A stretch of 64,000 nucleotides of DNA from Planctomycetota bacterium (GTDB lineage: Bacteria; Planctomycetota; UBA1135; GCA-002686595), in NCBI GenBank assembly GCA_022446815.1, contig JAKVCD010000009.1:186001-250000 (forward strand). The letters run 5' to 3'. Of the stretch, positions 38,227-47,312 are shown piece after piece (the first letter of the stretch is position 1; each line of letters begins with the position of its first letter). Position numbers and translations under genes: made by a program. The notes below the pieces were generated by a model that was given only the letters and a program-made list of their open reading frames with translations, had not been told where the DNA came from and searched no databases.

Positions 38227-39054
38227 TCAGTCGCTCTCAGTCGCCTCGCGTAGTTCGTCCTTGAGGTAGGCCATGTCGGCTGAGTACTGCTTGACCGCCT
38301 CACGGGTCTCGTCGGCGATCTCTTCGAAGTCGAAGCTGACCTTCACTCCGTCGGCGCGCTCCTCGACCTCCTTGGCGACCGCGGTTGCTTCGCAGTATCC
38401 CTTCTGCAGGAGAGGGAGGCGGAACTTGAGCTTCCACTGTGTCCCGATGGCCAGCAGCTGGCCCATCTCGAAGGGCGAGAGCCCGCTCGTGCCACCGCTC
38501 CAGGTGAAGGCCAGGCCGCTCTCGCTGAGGCTCGCCATGCGGGCGATGCCGGACCAGCGGCCGCCAAAGCTGTGCCCGTGGACAGGGTTCACGGGGGAGC
38601 CGGTGCCGCGCTGCTCTTCGCTGATGAAGTGTTCAACCCTTGAGAGGTCTGTCGGGGTGAAGATGATGCTGGACTTATCGACCTCGAATTCAGCCTCTCC
38701 CTGAGGCTCCGGGGTCTCGTGACCGAAGGCTGCAGCGGCGGCTTCGTCTGTGTCATGGACGGGGATCACGCGATCCAAGCCCACCTTCTCGATGATGTCT
38801 TTGCAGAAACGCGAGGGGCGGGCGATGAGGAGCTGGCCACCGTTTGCAGAGAGCACCTTCGAGGCCTTGATGAGGCCTCCGAGAGCGGTGGAGTTAATGA
38901 ACTTCACCAGGCGGAGGTTGAGGATGACATGACAGACGCCGGCCTTCACGAGGCTCTCGATCTCCTCTTGGAAGGCGGGGACGTAGTAGGTGTCGAACTC
39001 GCCTCTCAAGTGGAGGATGGCGTAGTTGTCTCGGGGTTCGACTTGAATGTGCAT
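38227..39054 (-). CDS. STAS-domain protein with a C-terminal PilZ-like region
   Basis: Residues 1-110 form a STAS domain of the anti-sigma antagonist type, with NLRLVKFINSTALGGLIKA holding the Ser/Thr that partner kinases phosphorylate. Residues 140-235 have the beta-strand spacing of PilZ domains (GSGGRWSGIARMASLSESGLAF-like pattern, then PFEMGQLLAIG), but the Arg pair that binds cyclic di-GMP is not evident. A helical tail ends the 275-residue chain. GGAG lies six bases before the ATG. It is divergent from a SpoIIE phosphatase gene (39194), which would be expected to dephosphorylate such a STAS protein in a partner-switching circuit. The kinase is not in the window. Confidence 0.75.
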   Translation of the reverse strand: MHIQVEPRDNYAILHLRGEFDTYYVPAFQEEIESLVKAGVCHVILNLRLVKFINSTALGGLIKASKVLSANGGQLLIARPSRFCKDIIEKVGLDRVIPVHDTDEAAAAAFGHETPEPQGEAEFEVDKSSIIFTPTDLSRVEHFISEEQRGTGSPVNPVHGHSFGGRWSGIARMASLSESGLAFTWSGGTSGLSPFEMGQLLAIGTQWKLKFRLPLLQKGYCEATAVAKEVEERADGVKVSFDFEEIADETREAVKQYSADMAYLKDELREATESD

Positions 39055-39193
39055 GAATCGCTCCGTTGGTTCTTTGGGCTGCCCCAGGGGTCCGCAATGC
39101 GGCGCTCTTATTGTCGAGACGGAAGGAGTCGAGGCAAGAGGGGGGGCGGAAATTGGATACAGGATGGCTGTGGAGATCCCTTAGACTGCCGCC

Positions 39194-40597
39194 GTGATGT
39201 TCTTCCGCAGGAAAAAGAAGGCTGACGGCCCGGCGCCTCCGCCTCCTGGTGCTGAGGAGCTCGCTGGCTATGACTCTGGCTCAACCCAGTTCTTGACGGG
39301 CGACGCAACGAGGGATCAGCGCTCGGTTGAAGAGCTCCTTGAGTCGATCGCTCGCATCAGCGCCTTGGTCTCTAAGGTGCGCGGCCCTGAAGATCTTGAG
39401 CGCCTCTTGCGGACGATCGTGGACACCTCCATTGAGCGTACTCGCGCCGAGCGCGGCCTGTTGATCTTGGAGCAGGCTGATGGAGAGCTCCTCGTGCGCG
39501 TGGCTCGCAAGCTCAGGGAAGGTGAGGGGGAGGACGTCTCCGGCGAAGTGAAGTTCTCCGCCTCTACGGTCCGCAGGGTCCTAGAGGGCGACGAGCCCTC
39601 CCGGGACACCTTCGATCCTGACGCGGATGGCCGCGATCTCGGGGCGAGCATCGTAGACCTCAAGCTGCGCGCCTTGATGTGTGTCCCGCTCTCCATTGGT
39701 CAGGGGAGCGAGAGCACTCGCGGTGTTCTATATGTCGACTCGAAGATCGCATCGCGGCAGTTCAACGTTCAAGACCTCTCATACTTCCAAGCGCTCTCGC
39801 AGCAGATCTCGATCGCGGTCGATAGCGCGAAGCTGCATATCGACTCCTTGGAGAAGGTCCGGTTAGAGCAGTCACTAGAGATCGCGAGCGCGATTCAGGG
39901 CGGCCTTATGCCTTCCATCCCCGAGGGTGTCGAGGGGCTTGACGTCTTTGGTTGGTATCAATCGGCAGAGCGCACGAGCGGTGACTTCTACGACTTCGTC
40001 CCCATGAAGGACGGTCGCCTCGCGGTCGTCGTTGGTGACGCCACGGGCCATGGCATCGGGCCCGCGCTGATCACGGCCTCAGCGCAGGCCTCCCTGCGCT
40101 CTTGCTTGCGCTTCGTATCAGATCCCGGTCAGGCGCTCTGCATGCTCAATGAGGATCTCTCGGAGAGGGCAGAGGATGGCATGTTTGTGACCCTCTTCCT
40201 CGGGATGTTCAGCTCAGATTCTCTGACTTATCTGAACGCAGGTCACACGCCCCCGTTGATATGGCGTATGGAGACCCAAGAGATCGAGACGATCACCGGC
40301 GACGGGCCAGCGCTAGGGATGATGGATGAGTTCCCCTATGAGACTCCCGCGGCGATCAAGCTCAACCCGGGCGACGTGTTCCTCGCTCTCACGGACGGGA
40401 TCGTCGAGGCTCGCAGCAGCATGGGCTCAGAGGAGCTCTTCGACGAGGCGGGCGTACGCGAAGTGCTCGCAACGAAGGCTGCTGAGGGGAAGGGCGCGAA
40501 GGAGGTCGGCGAGGAGCTTGTCCACCGGGTCCTCGAGTTCGCCGCCGGAAATCGCGAGGACGACATGACCCTCGTCGTGGTGCGCTGCACCCAATGA
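39194..40597 (+). CDS. GAF domain plus SpoIIE/RsbU-type PP2C phosphatase
   Basis: The 467-residue protein has a basic start, a GAF domain at about 55-215 (TIVDTSIERTRAERGLLILE, MCVPLSIGQG, GVLYVDSKIASRQF), a short linker helix and a PP2C-like SpoIIE domain at about 235-467. The metal-binding aspartates are in GDFYDFV, GDATGHGIGPAL and the C-terminal NREDDMTLVVVR. Such enzymes dephosphorylate STAS anti-anti-sigma factors after sensing a signal with the GAF domain. The likely substrate is encoded divergently at 38227-39054. GTG 39194 is followed at once by ATG 39197; either could be the start. DUF58 follows 19 bases on. Confidence 0.9.
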   Translation: MMFFRRKKKADGPAPPPPGAEELAGYDSGSTQFLTGDATRDQRSVEELLESIARISALVSKVRGPEDLERLLRTIVDTSIERTRAERGLLILEQADGELLVRVARKLREGEGEDVSGEVKFSASTVRRVLEGDEPSRDTFDPDADGRDLGASIVDLKLRALMCVPLSIGQGSESTRGVLYVDSKIASRQFNVQDLSYFQALSQQISIAVDSAKLHIDSLEKVRLEQSLEIASAIQGGLMPSIPEGVEGLDVFGWYQSAERTSGDFYDFVPMKDGRLAVVVGDATGHGIGPALITASAQASLRSCLRFVSDPGQALCMLNEDLSERAEDGMFVTLFLGMFSSDSLTYLNAGHTPPLIWRMETQEIETITGDGPALGMMDEFPYETPAAIKLNPGDVFLALTDGIVEARSSMGSEELFDEAGVREVLATKAAEGKGAKEVGEELVHRVLEFAAGNREDDMTLVVVRCTQ

Positions 40598-40616
40598 GGA
40601 GGGTGGTCCAGACCCC

Positions 40617-41495
40617 TTGGCCGAGGCGATGACTGAGGCGAACGCGCTCCCTTGCCCTGAGGTCTCAGTCGACGCGGACCTGTTGCAGCGCGCGCGCAGC
40701 TTCGCGGCGCGCCTAGAGGTCGGCGGTGAGCTTAGGGAGGAGGGCGGTCGTGGCGCGCACCTCTTAGGGGGTGAGGAGTTCGTTGGGCACCGGCCATACC
40801 GCGCCGGGGAAGATCTGCGGCGCCTGGACTGGTCGCTCCTTGCTCGGCTAGGCCAGCCCTTCGTCAAGGTGACGAGGCGGGAGGCCGGAGAGGAGTGGGC
40901 GGTCCTCTTAGACACGAGCGCATCGATGGGCGTCGGCCCCCCCGGCAAGCTGCAGCGCGCAGCGGAGGTGGCAGGGGCGCTCGCGGTGCTCGGCGCAGCC
41001 CGTGGGGCTCGCGTGCGCATCATCTCTTCCGGGGGAGCAGAGCTCTTTTTGACGGGAGGGCGAGCTGGTGGGGAGTTGCTCGCCTTCCTGAATGGTCTTC
41101 GGGCGGAAGAGTCTCGAGGGATGCGAGGCCTCGTTGAGAGGGCCGGGCGCTTCCGTGGTGCCTCGAGGGTGTTCCTCGTTGGTGACCTCTTGGATCTTGA
41201 GCCACGTGAGGCTTTGGGGCTCGTTCGACGTGGGAGGAGCCTCGCAGCGGTCGGGCTCTTGGCGCCGCTGGAGTTTGAGCCCGGGCAACTGGGCAGGGTC
41301 GAGTGGTGGGACCCTGAAGAGGAGCAGCGCCTCGTCCTCAACGTAGCCACCGAGTCACTGGAGGAGTATGAGCGCTGCCTGAACGCGCATGTTGACGGCT
41401 GGCGAGACGCTGCAGCGAGACACCGGGCAGCCTTCGGCTGCTTTGACACCCGCAGCCCCTTTGAGGAGGTCCTTCGCGGGATCTTGGGAGGCTGA
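40617..41495 (+). CDS. DUF58 domain protein
   Basis: The 292-residue protein has the DUF58 signature, GHRPYRAGEDLRRLDWSLLAR (about 57-77, conserved R, Y, D, R and W), followed by a VWA-like fold (WAVLLDTSASMGVG around 93-106), whose DxSxS motif is that of a metal-dependent adhesion site. DUF58 proteins usually sit with MoxR ATPases and Bat proteins and are linked to protein complex assembly or stress tolerance. Here no MoxR gene is nearby. The start is TTG 40617 or ATG 40629; neither has a good Shine-Dalgarno. The BatA-like gene begins four bases after its stop. Confidence 0.85.
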   Translation: MAEAMTEANALPCPEVSVDADLLQRARSFAARLEVGGELREEGGRGAHLLGGEEFVGHRPYRAGEDLRRLDWSLLARLGQPFVKVTRREAGEEWAVLLDTSASMGVGPPGKLQRAAEVAGALAVLGAARGARVRIISSGGAELFLTGGRAGGELLAFLNGLRAEESRGMRGLVERAGRFRGASRVFLVGDLLDLEPREALGLVRRGRSLAAVGLLAPLEFEPGQLGRVEWWDPEEEQRLVLNVATESLEEYERCLNAHVDGWRDAAARHRAAFGCFDTRSPFEEVLRGILGG

Positions 41496-41499
41496 GGTC

Positions 41500-42627
41500 A
41501 TGGGGTTCGAGCTCGCAGGGCTAGTTTGGGAGCGCCCGCAGGCGTGGTGGGGGCTCTGTCTCCCGCTCTTGGTGCTCTTGGCCGCGAAGCAACCGCTGCG
41601 CCCTCGACAAATGGCGACTGGTGCGCTGAGCCTCTGGAAGAGAGTGATGGAGAGCCCTGGCGCGGGCGGGAGCGAGCGGCCCGCTGTGCCTTGGGCGATC
41701 TGGCTCCTCTGCGCTGGCCTGACAGCAGCGGTCTTGTCCATGGCGGGTCCGCGTTCGGTCGCTCCTGGGGCTTCGAGGGAGTGGGTGGTCCTCGTTGACC
41801 GCAGCCCCTCAAGCTATCTGCCCGCTGAGGACGCGAGCGATGAAGATCGCTTGGCACGCGGCATCAAGCTCTTGGAGGAGGAGTGGCTGGGGCTACTACG
41901 TGAGGGGGACAGGGTGCGCTGGTTTGATGGTCAGGCTTGGGAGGAGGGCATGGGCTTCCCTGATGCTTGGCGTGATGCCCCGCGCGCTCCCATGCTCGCG
42001 CCTGATTGGACGCAGTGGGACGCCCCAGGCTGCGTGTGGCTCTGTGCCCGTCCCCCTGCGATCCCTCGAGCTGAGTCCTCGCTCTGCTCTGGCGGAGGCG
42101 CTGCAGCTCCCGGGCCCGTCGCGATCGACGGGGAGGACCGCTTGGACTGGGACGGCGCAGCGCTCGTCCGCGTCATCGGCGGTGCGCCGCGGCGTACTGT
42201 CCGTCTAGACGGGGTCGGTGGCGCCCTGGCAGACCTCGTAGCGCTATGGGCTGATGAGCGCGGCTTGGTGCTCTCACGTGGCGCACCGTCTCCCGAGGAT
42301 GTGCTTGTGCTCTCAAGGGCGGGCGATGCCGGGAGCCGGAGTGAGCCCGGCGCACTCTCAGTGCTTGAGTCAGAGGAGGAGTATGGGGCGCGAGATCCGG
42401 CAGAATTCGCCCTGCTCTGGAGTGAGCGCTTGGATGAGGCCTGCCTCCCAGCGGCGGGACTCTCTCCCGTGAGCGCGCGCGCCCCGATCGGGAATGCGAT
42501 CTGGATTCAAGGGGCTGCGCCCGATGAACGCAGGGACGGCGGCCGACCCGGCCGCGCTTGGGAGGGCTGGCTGGCTCTCCTCTCCTGCGGACTCGTGGCG
42601 GCCGCGCTGATCGGCACGCCGCGCTGA
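41500..42627 (+). CDS. BatA-type membrane protein
   Basis: The 375-residue protein begins GFELAGLVWERPQAWWGLC and has a hydrophobic stretch at about 15-30, a second near 62-80 (WAIWLLCAGLTAAVLSMAG) and a third near the C-terminus (WLALLSCGLVAAALIG). This is the layout of the aerotolerance BatA N-terminal domain, with a soluble central part. WVVLVDRSPSSYLPAED looks like a degenerate VWA start. ATG 41500 is supported by GGAGG seven bases upstream; the frame is open further up, inside DUF58. It is coupled to DUF58 and likely acts with it at the inner membrane. Confidence 0.7.
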   Translation: MGFELAGLVWERPQAWWGLCLPLLVLLAAKQPLRPRQMATGALSLWKRVMESPGAGGSERPAVPWAIWLLCAGLTAAVLSMAGPRSVAPGASREWVVLVDRSPSSYLPAEDASDEDRLARGIKLLEEEWLGLLREGDRVRWFDGQAWEEGMGFPDAWRDAPRAPMLAPDWTQWDAPGCVWLCARPPAIPRAESSLCSGGGAAAPGPVAIDGEDRLDWDGAALVRVIGGAPRRTVRLDGVGGALADLVALWADERGLVLSRGAPSPEDVLVLSRAGDAGSRSEPGALSVLESEEEYGARDPAEFALLWSERLDEACLPAAGLSPVSARAPIGNAIWIQGAAPDERRDGGRPGRAWEGWLALLSCGLVAAALIGTPR

Positions 42628-42710
42628 GTAGCTCGCGGGGAGCGCGAAGGGAGGGGCAGTGCCGGCGCCTTTCACTGCGCCATGGCACTTGAGGTTGCGC
42701 GTCATGGCGC

Positions 42711-45188
42711 ATGCTTCAATCACTCTTCAACGCTCGAGTGCGACGGGCCGGGCAGCCCTGGCTCGCGCTCTTAGGAGCTCTGCTTCCGTGGGAGCTCCCG
42801 CTGCCGAACTCTGGCTTCGACCTGGGTCTCAGCGGATGGACTGTCACGGCCCCTGCAGGGGCAGCAGCGCACAGCCCAGCGCCCGGCGCGAACGCTGGGA
42901 GCGCGAGACTGCGCGTCGCTGAGGGAGCGACCGCCCGTTTGGAAGCGGAGATGGAGGTCGGCGCGGCTGGCGACCCGATTGATTGGGCGCCGCAGCTCGG
43001 AGAGCCCGGTGAGCGCCCGCGCTTCGGGGCGCGGCTGATGAGGTCTTCGTCAACGAACTCGGGCTCCTTCATCTTGGAGGTGCGAGCGGTCAGCTCCGGA
43101 GGTGAGCGGGTCCTTGCGCGGGGAGAGGCCTCGCTCCGTACGCTCTCGCCCGGTCGTTGGGTCTGGGTGGATGCAGCACCTCTTGATGGGGGTCGCTTGC
43201 GAGCCACTGATGAGAGCTTGCGATTCTCCCTGACTGCCCAGAGTGTTGCTGGTGGGGCCACGGAGCTCTTCGTGGATGAGTGCCGGGCCGCTTTGCATGA
43301 GGACGCGCTCATGCCCCTCCAGGACGGTGACTTCGAGACCCCGCTAGTGGCGGGTGGGCCATGGGAGACATGGGGGGTCACGCTCTGGAGCGACCCTCTC
43401 GCAGCGGCTGATGACTACACCGGCCAGAGACATGCGATCTTACAAGGGCGGGCCGCGGCTGGCCTTCACCAGGAGTTGACGCTCTACCAGGCGCCCTTTC
43501 AGCTCGCATCGGGACAGCACGCAGAGGCCGGGCTCTGGGTTCGCGCAGGCGCTGACGCGGCGCTTGGTGCACGTCCGGTGCGCGGTCAACACGTCGAGTT
43601 GAAGCTCCTCGCGGGAGCGGGCGGGCGCTGGCAGGAGCTCGGCGTGGCGCGATGGAGTCCAGCCGCCTCGGACAGAGGCGCCTGGCGATACGTAGAGGTG
43701 AGCGCGAAGCGCCCGCTACAGCTCTCTCATGAGCTCCTCCGCATTGAGGTAGAGAAGACCTTCAGCGGCTCGCTCTCCGTGGACAGCGCTTCTCTCGGCG
43801 CGCGCGGGACTGTCCATGGGCATCCGCCCCGACTAGTCGGCTGCAACTACGTGGGTCGTTACGCCTCAGTCGCCTGGGAGGAGGCGGGGCCAGGGACCCC
43901 CGGCCTCCAATGGAGGAACTGGCGGTGGACAGCGGGGACTCCGTGCGACCCTGGCTGGGAGGGTTTGAATCATGACCCTGACTGTGACGTCAGCCCCGAT
44001 TGCCGCCGTTCAAACGGTCGAAGAGACGCCGCTGTCAGCGAGCTCTCCGGGGCATCGAGGCTCCCTCTCGCTGGCACCTACGACAGTAGGGACCCTGCGA
44101 TCGTTCGCTATCACGTGCGGACCGCCATGGCTATCGGCTTGGATCACTTCATCTTTGACCATCTCGGCCACACCCTCGCAGAGCAGACGCGCGCGAGCGG
44201 GATGCAGGCGCTCAATGAGGACAGCTTTGAGGTCTTACTGGACGAAGTCGATGCGATGGATGGTGGCTTTCGAGTCGCGATCATGTATGAGCCAAAGATC
44301 CACTTCCAAGGCTGGATCACTAGCGAAAGGACGCTCGCCGAGCGCCGCGCTGGGGTGACTCGCGACTTGATTCACTACGCCTCCACTTATGGCAGGCGTC
44401 GGGGAGTCCTCCGCCACGATGGGCGGCTCGTCGTTTATGTGTTCAGGAACTCGCTCGAGTGGGGTGGGGAAGGGATGAGCCCTGCGGCGTGGCGAAGCGC
44501 GCTAGAGAAGGTGGAGCGGAGCACAGGAGAGCGGCTCTTCCTCATCGCTGACAATCAGCCGGGTGAGGACTCGGCCTTCGGGGGCCTCTCGAGGTGGAGT
44601 TTGGTCTCTCGAGACTACCTTCGCTTCAGGACCTTCGGTGACTTGAGGCACATGACCCCGAGCTGGCCAGAGCCCTCGGTGGGCCTCCTTGAGGCGCACG
44701 CGCGCGGCGTCGCGAGCAGCGTGCGTGCCTGGGCCTGGAGTGAAGATGAGGGGCGCGTCGCTGCGACAGTGGTCTGGCCGGGCTTTGACGACAGCGGCGT
44801 CGCAGGCTGGGGCGGGATGAACCTCACAGGAGAAGACGGCTTGCCACTCTGTGTGCGCGTGGCAGATGAGCTCGAGGGGGCCTTCTTCGCGACGACCCAG
44901 GCCGCCGCGTTGGACTGCAGGCCTGACTGGATTCAGATCGCGACCTGGAATGACTGGAACGAGCTCACTCAGATCGAGCCAGCGTGGCACCCTCAGCTCG
45001 AAGAGGAGCTGCGAGCCGGGGCTCTCTCACCAGAGGTCTTGCAGCACTGCTTCGGCAGGGCGCTAGAGGCGCAGGCTATGGCTGCCGAGTTCTTAGGTCT
45101 CGAGCTCTCGCAGGACGAACTCATCGACGCAGCGCACGCGTACCTTCTAGAGGTCGCTGAAGACCCTGCTGCACCTAGCTACGACTGA
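42711..45188 (+). CDS. large exported protein with a GH99/WbsX-like domain
   Basis: The 825-residue protein has a hydrophobic signal-like start (WLALLGALLPWELPL), two beta-rich regions of carbohydrate-binding type (about 30-190 and 200-365), and from about residue 375 a barrel related to GH71/GH99 and WbsX-like proteins. It begins LVGCNYVGRYAS and includes AMAIGLDHFIFDHLGHTL and VAIMYEPKIHFQGW. The hallmark W-N-x-W motif with a following Glu-Pro is WNDWNELTQIEPAWHP, near residues 745-760. Members act on alpha-mannan-like or surface polysaccharides; the substrate here is unknown. It follows the BatA gene by 83 bases and converges on clpX with a nine-base gap. Confidence 0.7.
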   Translation: MLQSLFNARVRRAGQPWLALLGALLPWELPLPNSGFDLGLSGWTVTAPAGAAAHSPAPGANAGSARLRVAEGATARLEAEMEVGAAGDPIDWAPQLGEPGERPRFGARLMRSSSTNSGSFILEVRAVSSGGERVLARGEASLRTLSPGRWVWVDAAPLDGGRLRATDESLRFSLTAQSVAGGATELFVDECRAALHEDALMPLQDGDFETPLVAGGPWETWGVTLWSDPLAAADDYTGQRHAILQGRAAAGLHQELTLYQAPFQLASGQHAEAGLWVRAGADAALGARPVRGQHVELKLLAGAGGRWQELGVARWSPAASDRGAWRYVEVSAKRPLQLSHELLRIEVEKTFSGSLSVDSASLGARGTVHGHPPRLVGCNYVGRYASVAWEEAGPGTPGLQWRNWRWTAGTPCDPGWEGLNHDPDCDVSPDCRRSNGRRDAAVSELSGASRLPLAGTYDSRDPAIVRYHVRTAMAIGLDHFIFDHLGHTLAEQTRASGMQALNEDSFEVLLDEVDAMDGGFRVAIMYEPKIHFQGWITSERTLAERRAGVTRDLIHYASTYGRRRGVLRHDGRLVVYVFRNSLEWGGEGMSPAAWRSALEKVERSTGERLFLIADNQPGEDSAFGGLSRWSLVSRDYLRFRTFGDLRHMTPSWPEPSVGLLEAHARGVASSVRAWAWSEDEGRVAATVVWPGFDDSGVAGWGGMNLTGEDGLPLCVRVADELEGAFFATTQAAALDCRPDWIQIATWNDWNELTQIEPAWHPQLEEELRAGALSPEVLQHCFGRALEAQAMAAEFLGLELSQDELIDAAHAYLLEVAEDPAAPSYD

Positions 45189-45197
45189 GCAGGTGCC

Positions 45198-46652
45198 TCA
45201 GGCGCTCTCGCGGCCTGATTCTGCCTCAGGCTCGGGCTCTGTTGTGCGCGGTCCAAGCGCGCCCTCGTCCTGCGGCTGGGGCAGGTCCTCATGGGTCAGC
45301 CCTATGGCGAGGACCCTGCGCTTGTGCACGACATCAGCGTCGACGACAAACTCGTCGGTGTCGTCGCGCGCGGGCAGCTCGTAGAGGAGGTCGAGGAGGG
45401 CGTCTTCGATGATCGAGCGCAGGGCGCGGACGCCAGTATTGCGATCGATCGCGATGTCAGCGATGGCCTCGAGGCCGTCTTGGGTGAACTCAAGCGTCTT
45501 GCCATTCAGGCTGAAGAGAGCTTGGTACTGCTGGACGAGGGAGTTGCGGGGCTCTTGGAGCACTCTCACCAAGGCGTCGCGGTCGAGGGTCTCTAGGGTC
45601 GCTGTGACCGGGAGGCGCCCGATGAACTCGGGGATGAGCCCGAACTCCACGAGGTCCTTGGGGATGAGGTAGGGGACATAAGCATCGCGAGCGCCGGCCT
45701 CGTGGAGCTGAGGGAGGTCAAACACCTCGTCAGATTCTTCCGAGGTGGTCCCGTGCTTGCGGGCGGTGTCTTGGGCGTCCTGTTTGCGGCCGAAGCCGAT
45801 CGCTGTCCCGCCGATGCGCCGCGCGATGATCTCTTCGATGCCGCTGAAGGTTCCGCCGCAGATGAAGAGGATGTTAGACGTGTCGAGCTGGATGTAGGAC
45901 TGCTCGGGGTGCTTGCGCCCGCCTTGAGGGGGGACATTGGCGACCGTGCCTTCGAGGATCTTGAGCAGCGCCTGTTGAACGCCTTCGCCAGAGACGTCCC
46001 GTGTGATCGAGACGTTTGAGGTGGTGCGTCCGATCTTGTCGATCTCGTCGACATAGATGATGCCTTGCTGGGCGCGCTCGACGTCGAAGTCAGCTGCCTG
46101 CAAGAGCTTGAGGAGGATGTTCTCGACGTCCTCTCCTACGTATCCGGCCTCCGTGAGCGTTGTGGCATCGGCCATAGCGATCGGGAGGTCGAGGATGCGC
46201 GCGAGGGTGCGGGCGAGGAGGGTCTTGCCAGAGCCCGTGGGGCCGACAAAGAGCACGTTGGACTTCTCGATCTCCACCTCGCCGTGAAGCTCGGGGTGGC
46301 GGCCTTGGTGGCGGAGGCGGTTGTAGTGGTTGTACACCGCGACCGAGAGGATCTTCTTCGCGTGCTCCTGGGCGATCACGTACTGGTCAAGGAGCCTGGA
46401 GATCTCTATCGGCGTCGGGAGGTGCTCAACGTCGAAGATAGAGTTGCTCTGCTCTTGAGACGCCTCTTGGGCGGGGGCGCTCTCAGGGCTCCGCCGCTGC
46501 TCCTCCTGGAGGATCGAGTTGCAGATCTCGATGCACTCGTTGCAGATGTAGATGCCCGGAGGGCCAGCGATCAGAGAGGCCACCTGGTGGCGGCGCTTCT
46601 CACAGAAGGTGCAGCGCTCGATGTGCCGCCCACGTCCAGTAGAAGATGACAT
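45198..46652 (-). CDS. clpX: ATP-dependent Clp protease ATPase subunit ClpX
   Basis: ClpX unfolds substrates and feeds them to ClpP. The N-terminal zinc domain has CTFC and CNEC pairs. Walker A is GPTGSGKT, the pore loop GYVGEDVE, Walker [12 protein letters not shown], the RKH substrate loop is in QGGRKHPEQ, and the IGF loop that docks on ClpP is in TAIGFGRKQ. The protein is 484 residues from ATG 46652, longer than the usual 420-430. The excess lies in a 30-residue linker after the zinc domain, an insert after the IGF loop and an acidic tail. A start at 46700 would overlap clpP, so the later ATG, ten bases after clpP, is preferred. Confidence 0.96.
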   Translation of the reverse strand: MSSSTGRGRHIERCTFCEKRRHQVASLIAGPPGIYICNECIEICNSILQEEQRRSPESAPAQEASQEQSNSIFDVEHLPTPIEISRLLDQYVIAQEHAKKILSVAVYNHYNRLRHQGRHPELHGEVEIEKSNVLFVGPTGSGKTLLARTLARILDLPIAMADATTLTEAGYVGEDVENILLKLLQAADFDVERAQQGIIYVDEIDKIGRTTSNVSITRDVSGEGVQQALLKILEGTVANVPPQGGRKHPEQSYIQLDTSNILFICGGTFSGIEEIIARRIGGTAIGFGRKQDAQDTARKHGTTSEESDEVFDLPQLHEAGARDAYVPYLIPKDLVEFGLIPEFIGRLPVTATLETLDRDALVRVLQEPRNSLVQQYQALFSLNGKTLEFTQDGLEAIADIAIDRNTGVRALRSIIEDALLDLLYELPARDDTDEFVVDADVVHKRRVLAIGLTHEDLPQPQDEGALGPRTTEPEPEAESGRESA

Positions 46653-46662
46653 GGACTCGATC

Positions 46663-47253
46663 TTACTCGGAATCCTCAGGGCGCGAGACGATGTGGTCAA
46701 TCAATCCAAAATCCTTCGCCTCTTCCGGGGAGAGGAAGTTGTCTCTTTCCGTGGCTTGGGCAATTTCTTCCGCCGTCTTGCCTGAGTGGTGGCCGAGGAT
46801 GCTCTCGAGCTTGTTCTTCAGCTTGAGGGTCTCCGTGATCTGGATCTCCATGTCCAAGGCCGTTCCTTGGGTGCCGCCCCAGGGCTGGTGGATCATGACG
46901 CGGCTGTGGGGGAGTGCGAAGCGCTTGCCCTTGGTGCCGCCCGCGAGGAGGACAGCGCCCATGGAGGCGCACTGGCCGAGGCAGTAGGTGGAGATGTCAG
47001 GCTCGACGAGCTGCATCGTGTCGTAGATCGCGAGCCCTGCGGTCACAGAGCCGCCGGGAGAGTTGATGTACATCTTGATGTCTTGGCTGGCGCCGGTCTT
47101 ATCGAGGAAGAGCAGCTGGGCCATGATTGAGTTGGCGACCTGGTCGTTGACCTCGGTGCCGAGGAAGACGATGCGATCCTCGAGGAGGCGGGAGTAGATG
47201 TCGTAGGTCCGCTCGCCGCGGCCGGTCTTCTCGATGACGTAGGGGGTGTACAT
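46663..47253 (-). CDS. clpP: ATP-dependent Clp protease proteolytic subunit ClpP
   Basis: ClpP is the barrel-shaped serine protease that works with ClpX. The 196-residue sequence holds the catalytic triad S97 ([11 protein letters not shown]), H122 ([10 protein letters not shown]) and D171 (TERDNFLS). [18 protein letters not shown] (63-80) is the oxyanion and handle region. The usual GQAASMGA appears as GQCASMGA, a mild variant. Order tig-clpP-clpX is the common bacterial cluster. The N-terminus [21 protein letters not shown] has the hydrophobic pocket contacts of the mature form, so little propeptide is present. Confidence 0.97.
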   Translation of the reverse strand: MYTPYVIEKTGRGERTYDIYSRLLEDRIVFLGTEVNDQVANSIMAQLLFLDKTGASQDIKMYINSPGGSVTAGLAIYDTMQLVEPDISTYCLGQCASMGAVLLAGGTKGKRFALPHSRVMIHQPWGGTQGTALDMEIQITETLKLKNKLESILGHHSGKTAEEIAQATERDNFLSPEEAKDFGLIDHIVSRPEDSE

Positions 47254-47312
47254 GTGGGCTGGGTAGTGGCTTGAGTGTTGGGGGTAGGGGGTTGTTCAGC
47301 AGTTGATATCGG

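Noticed and set aside
46653-46700. clpX start at 46700
   Set aside because: It would overlap the end of clpP by 38 bases, and the extra 16 residues have no similarity.
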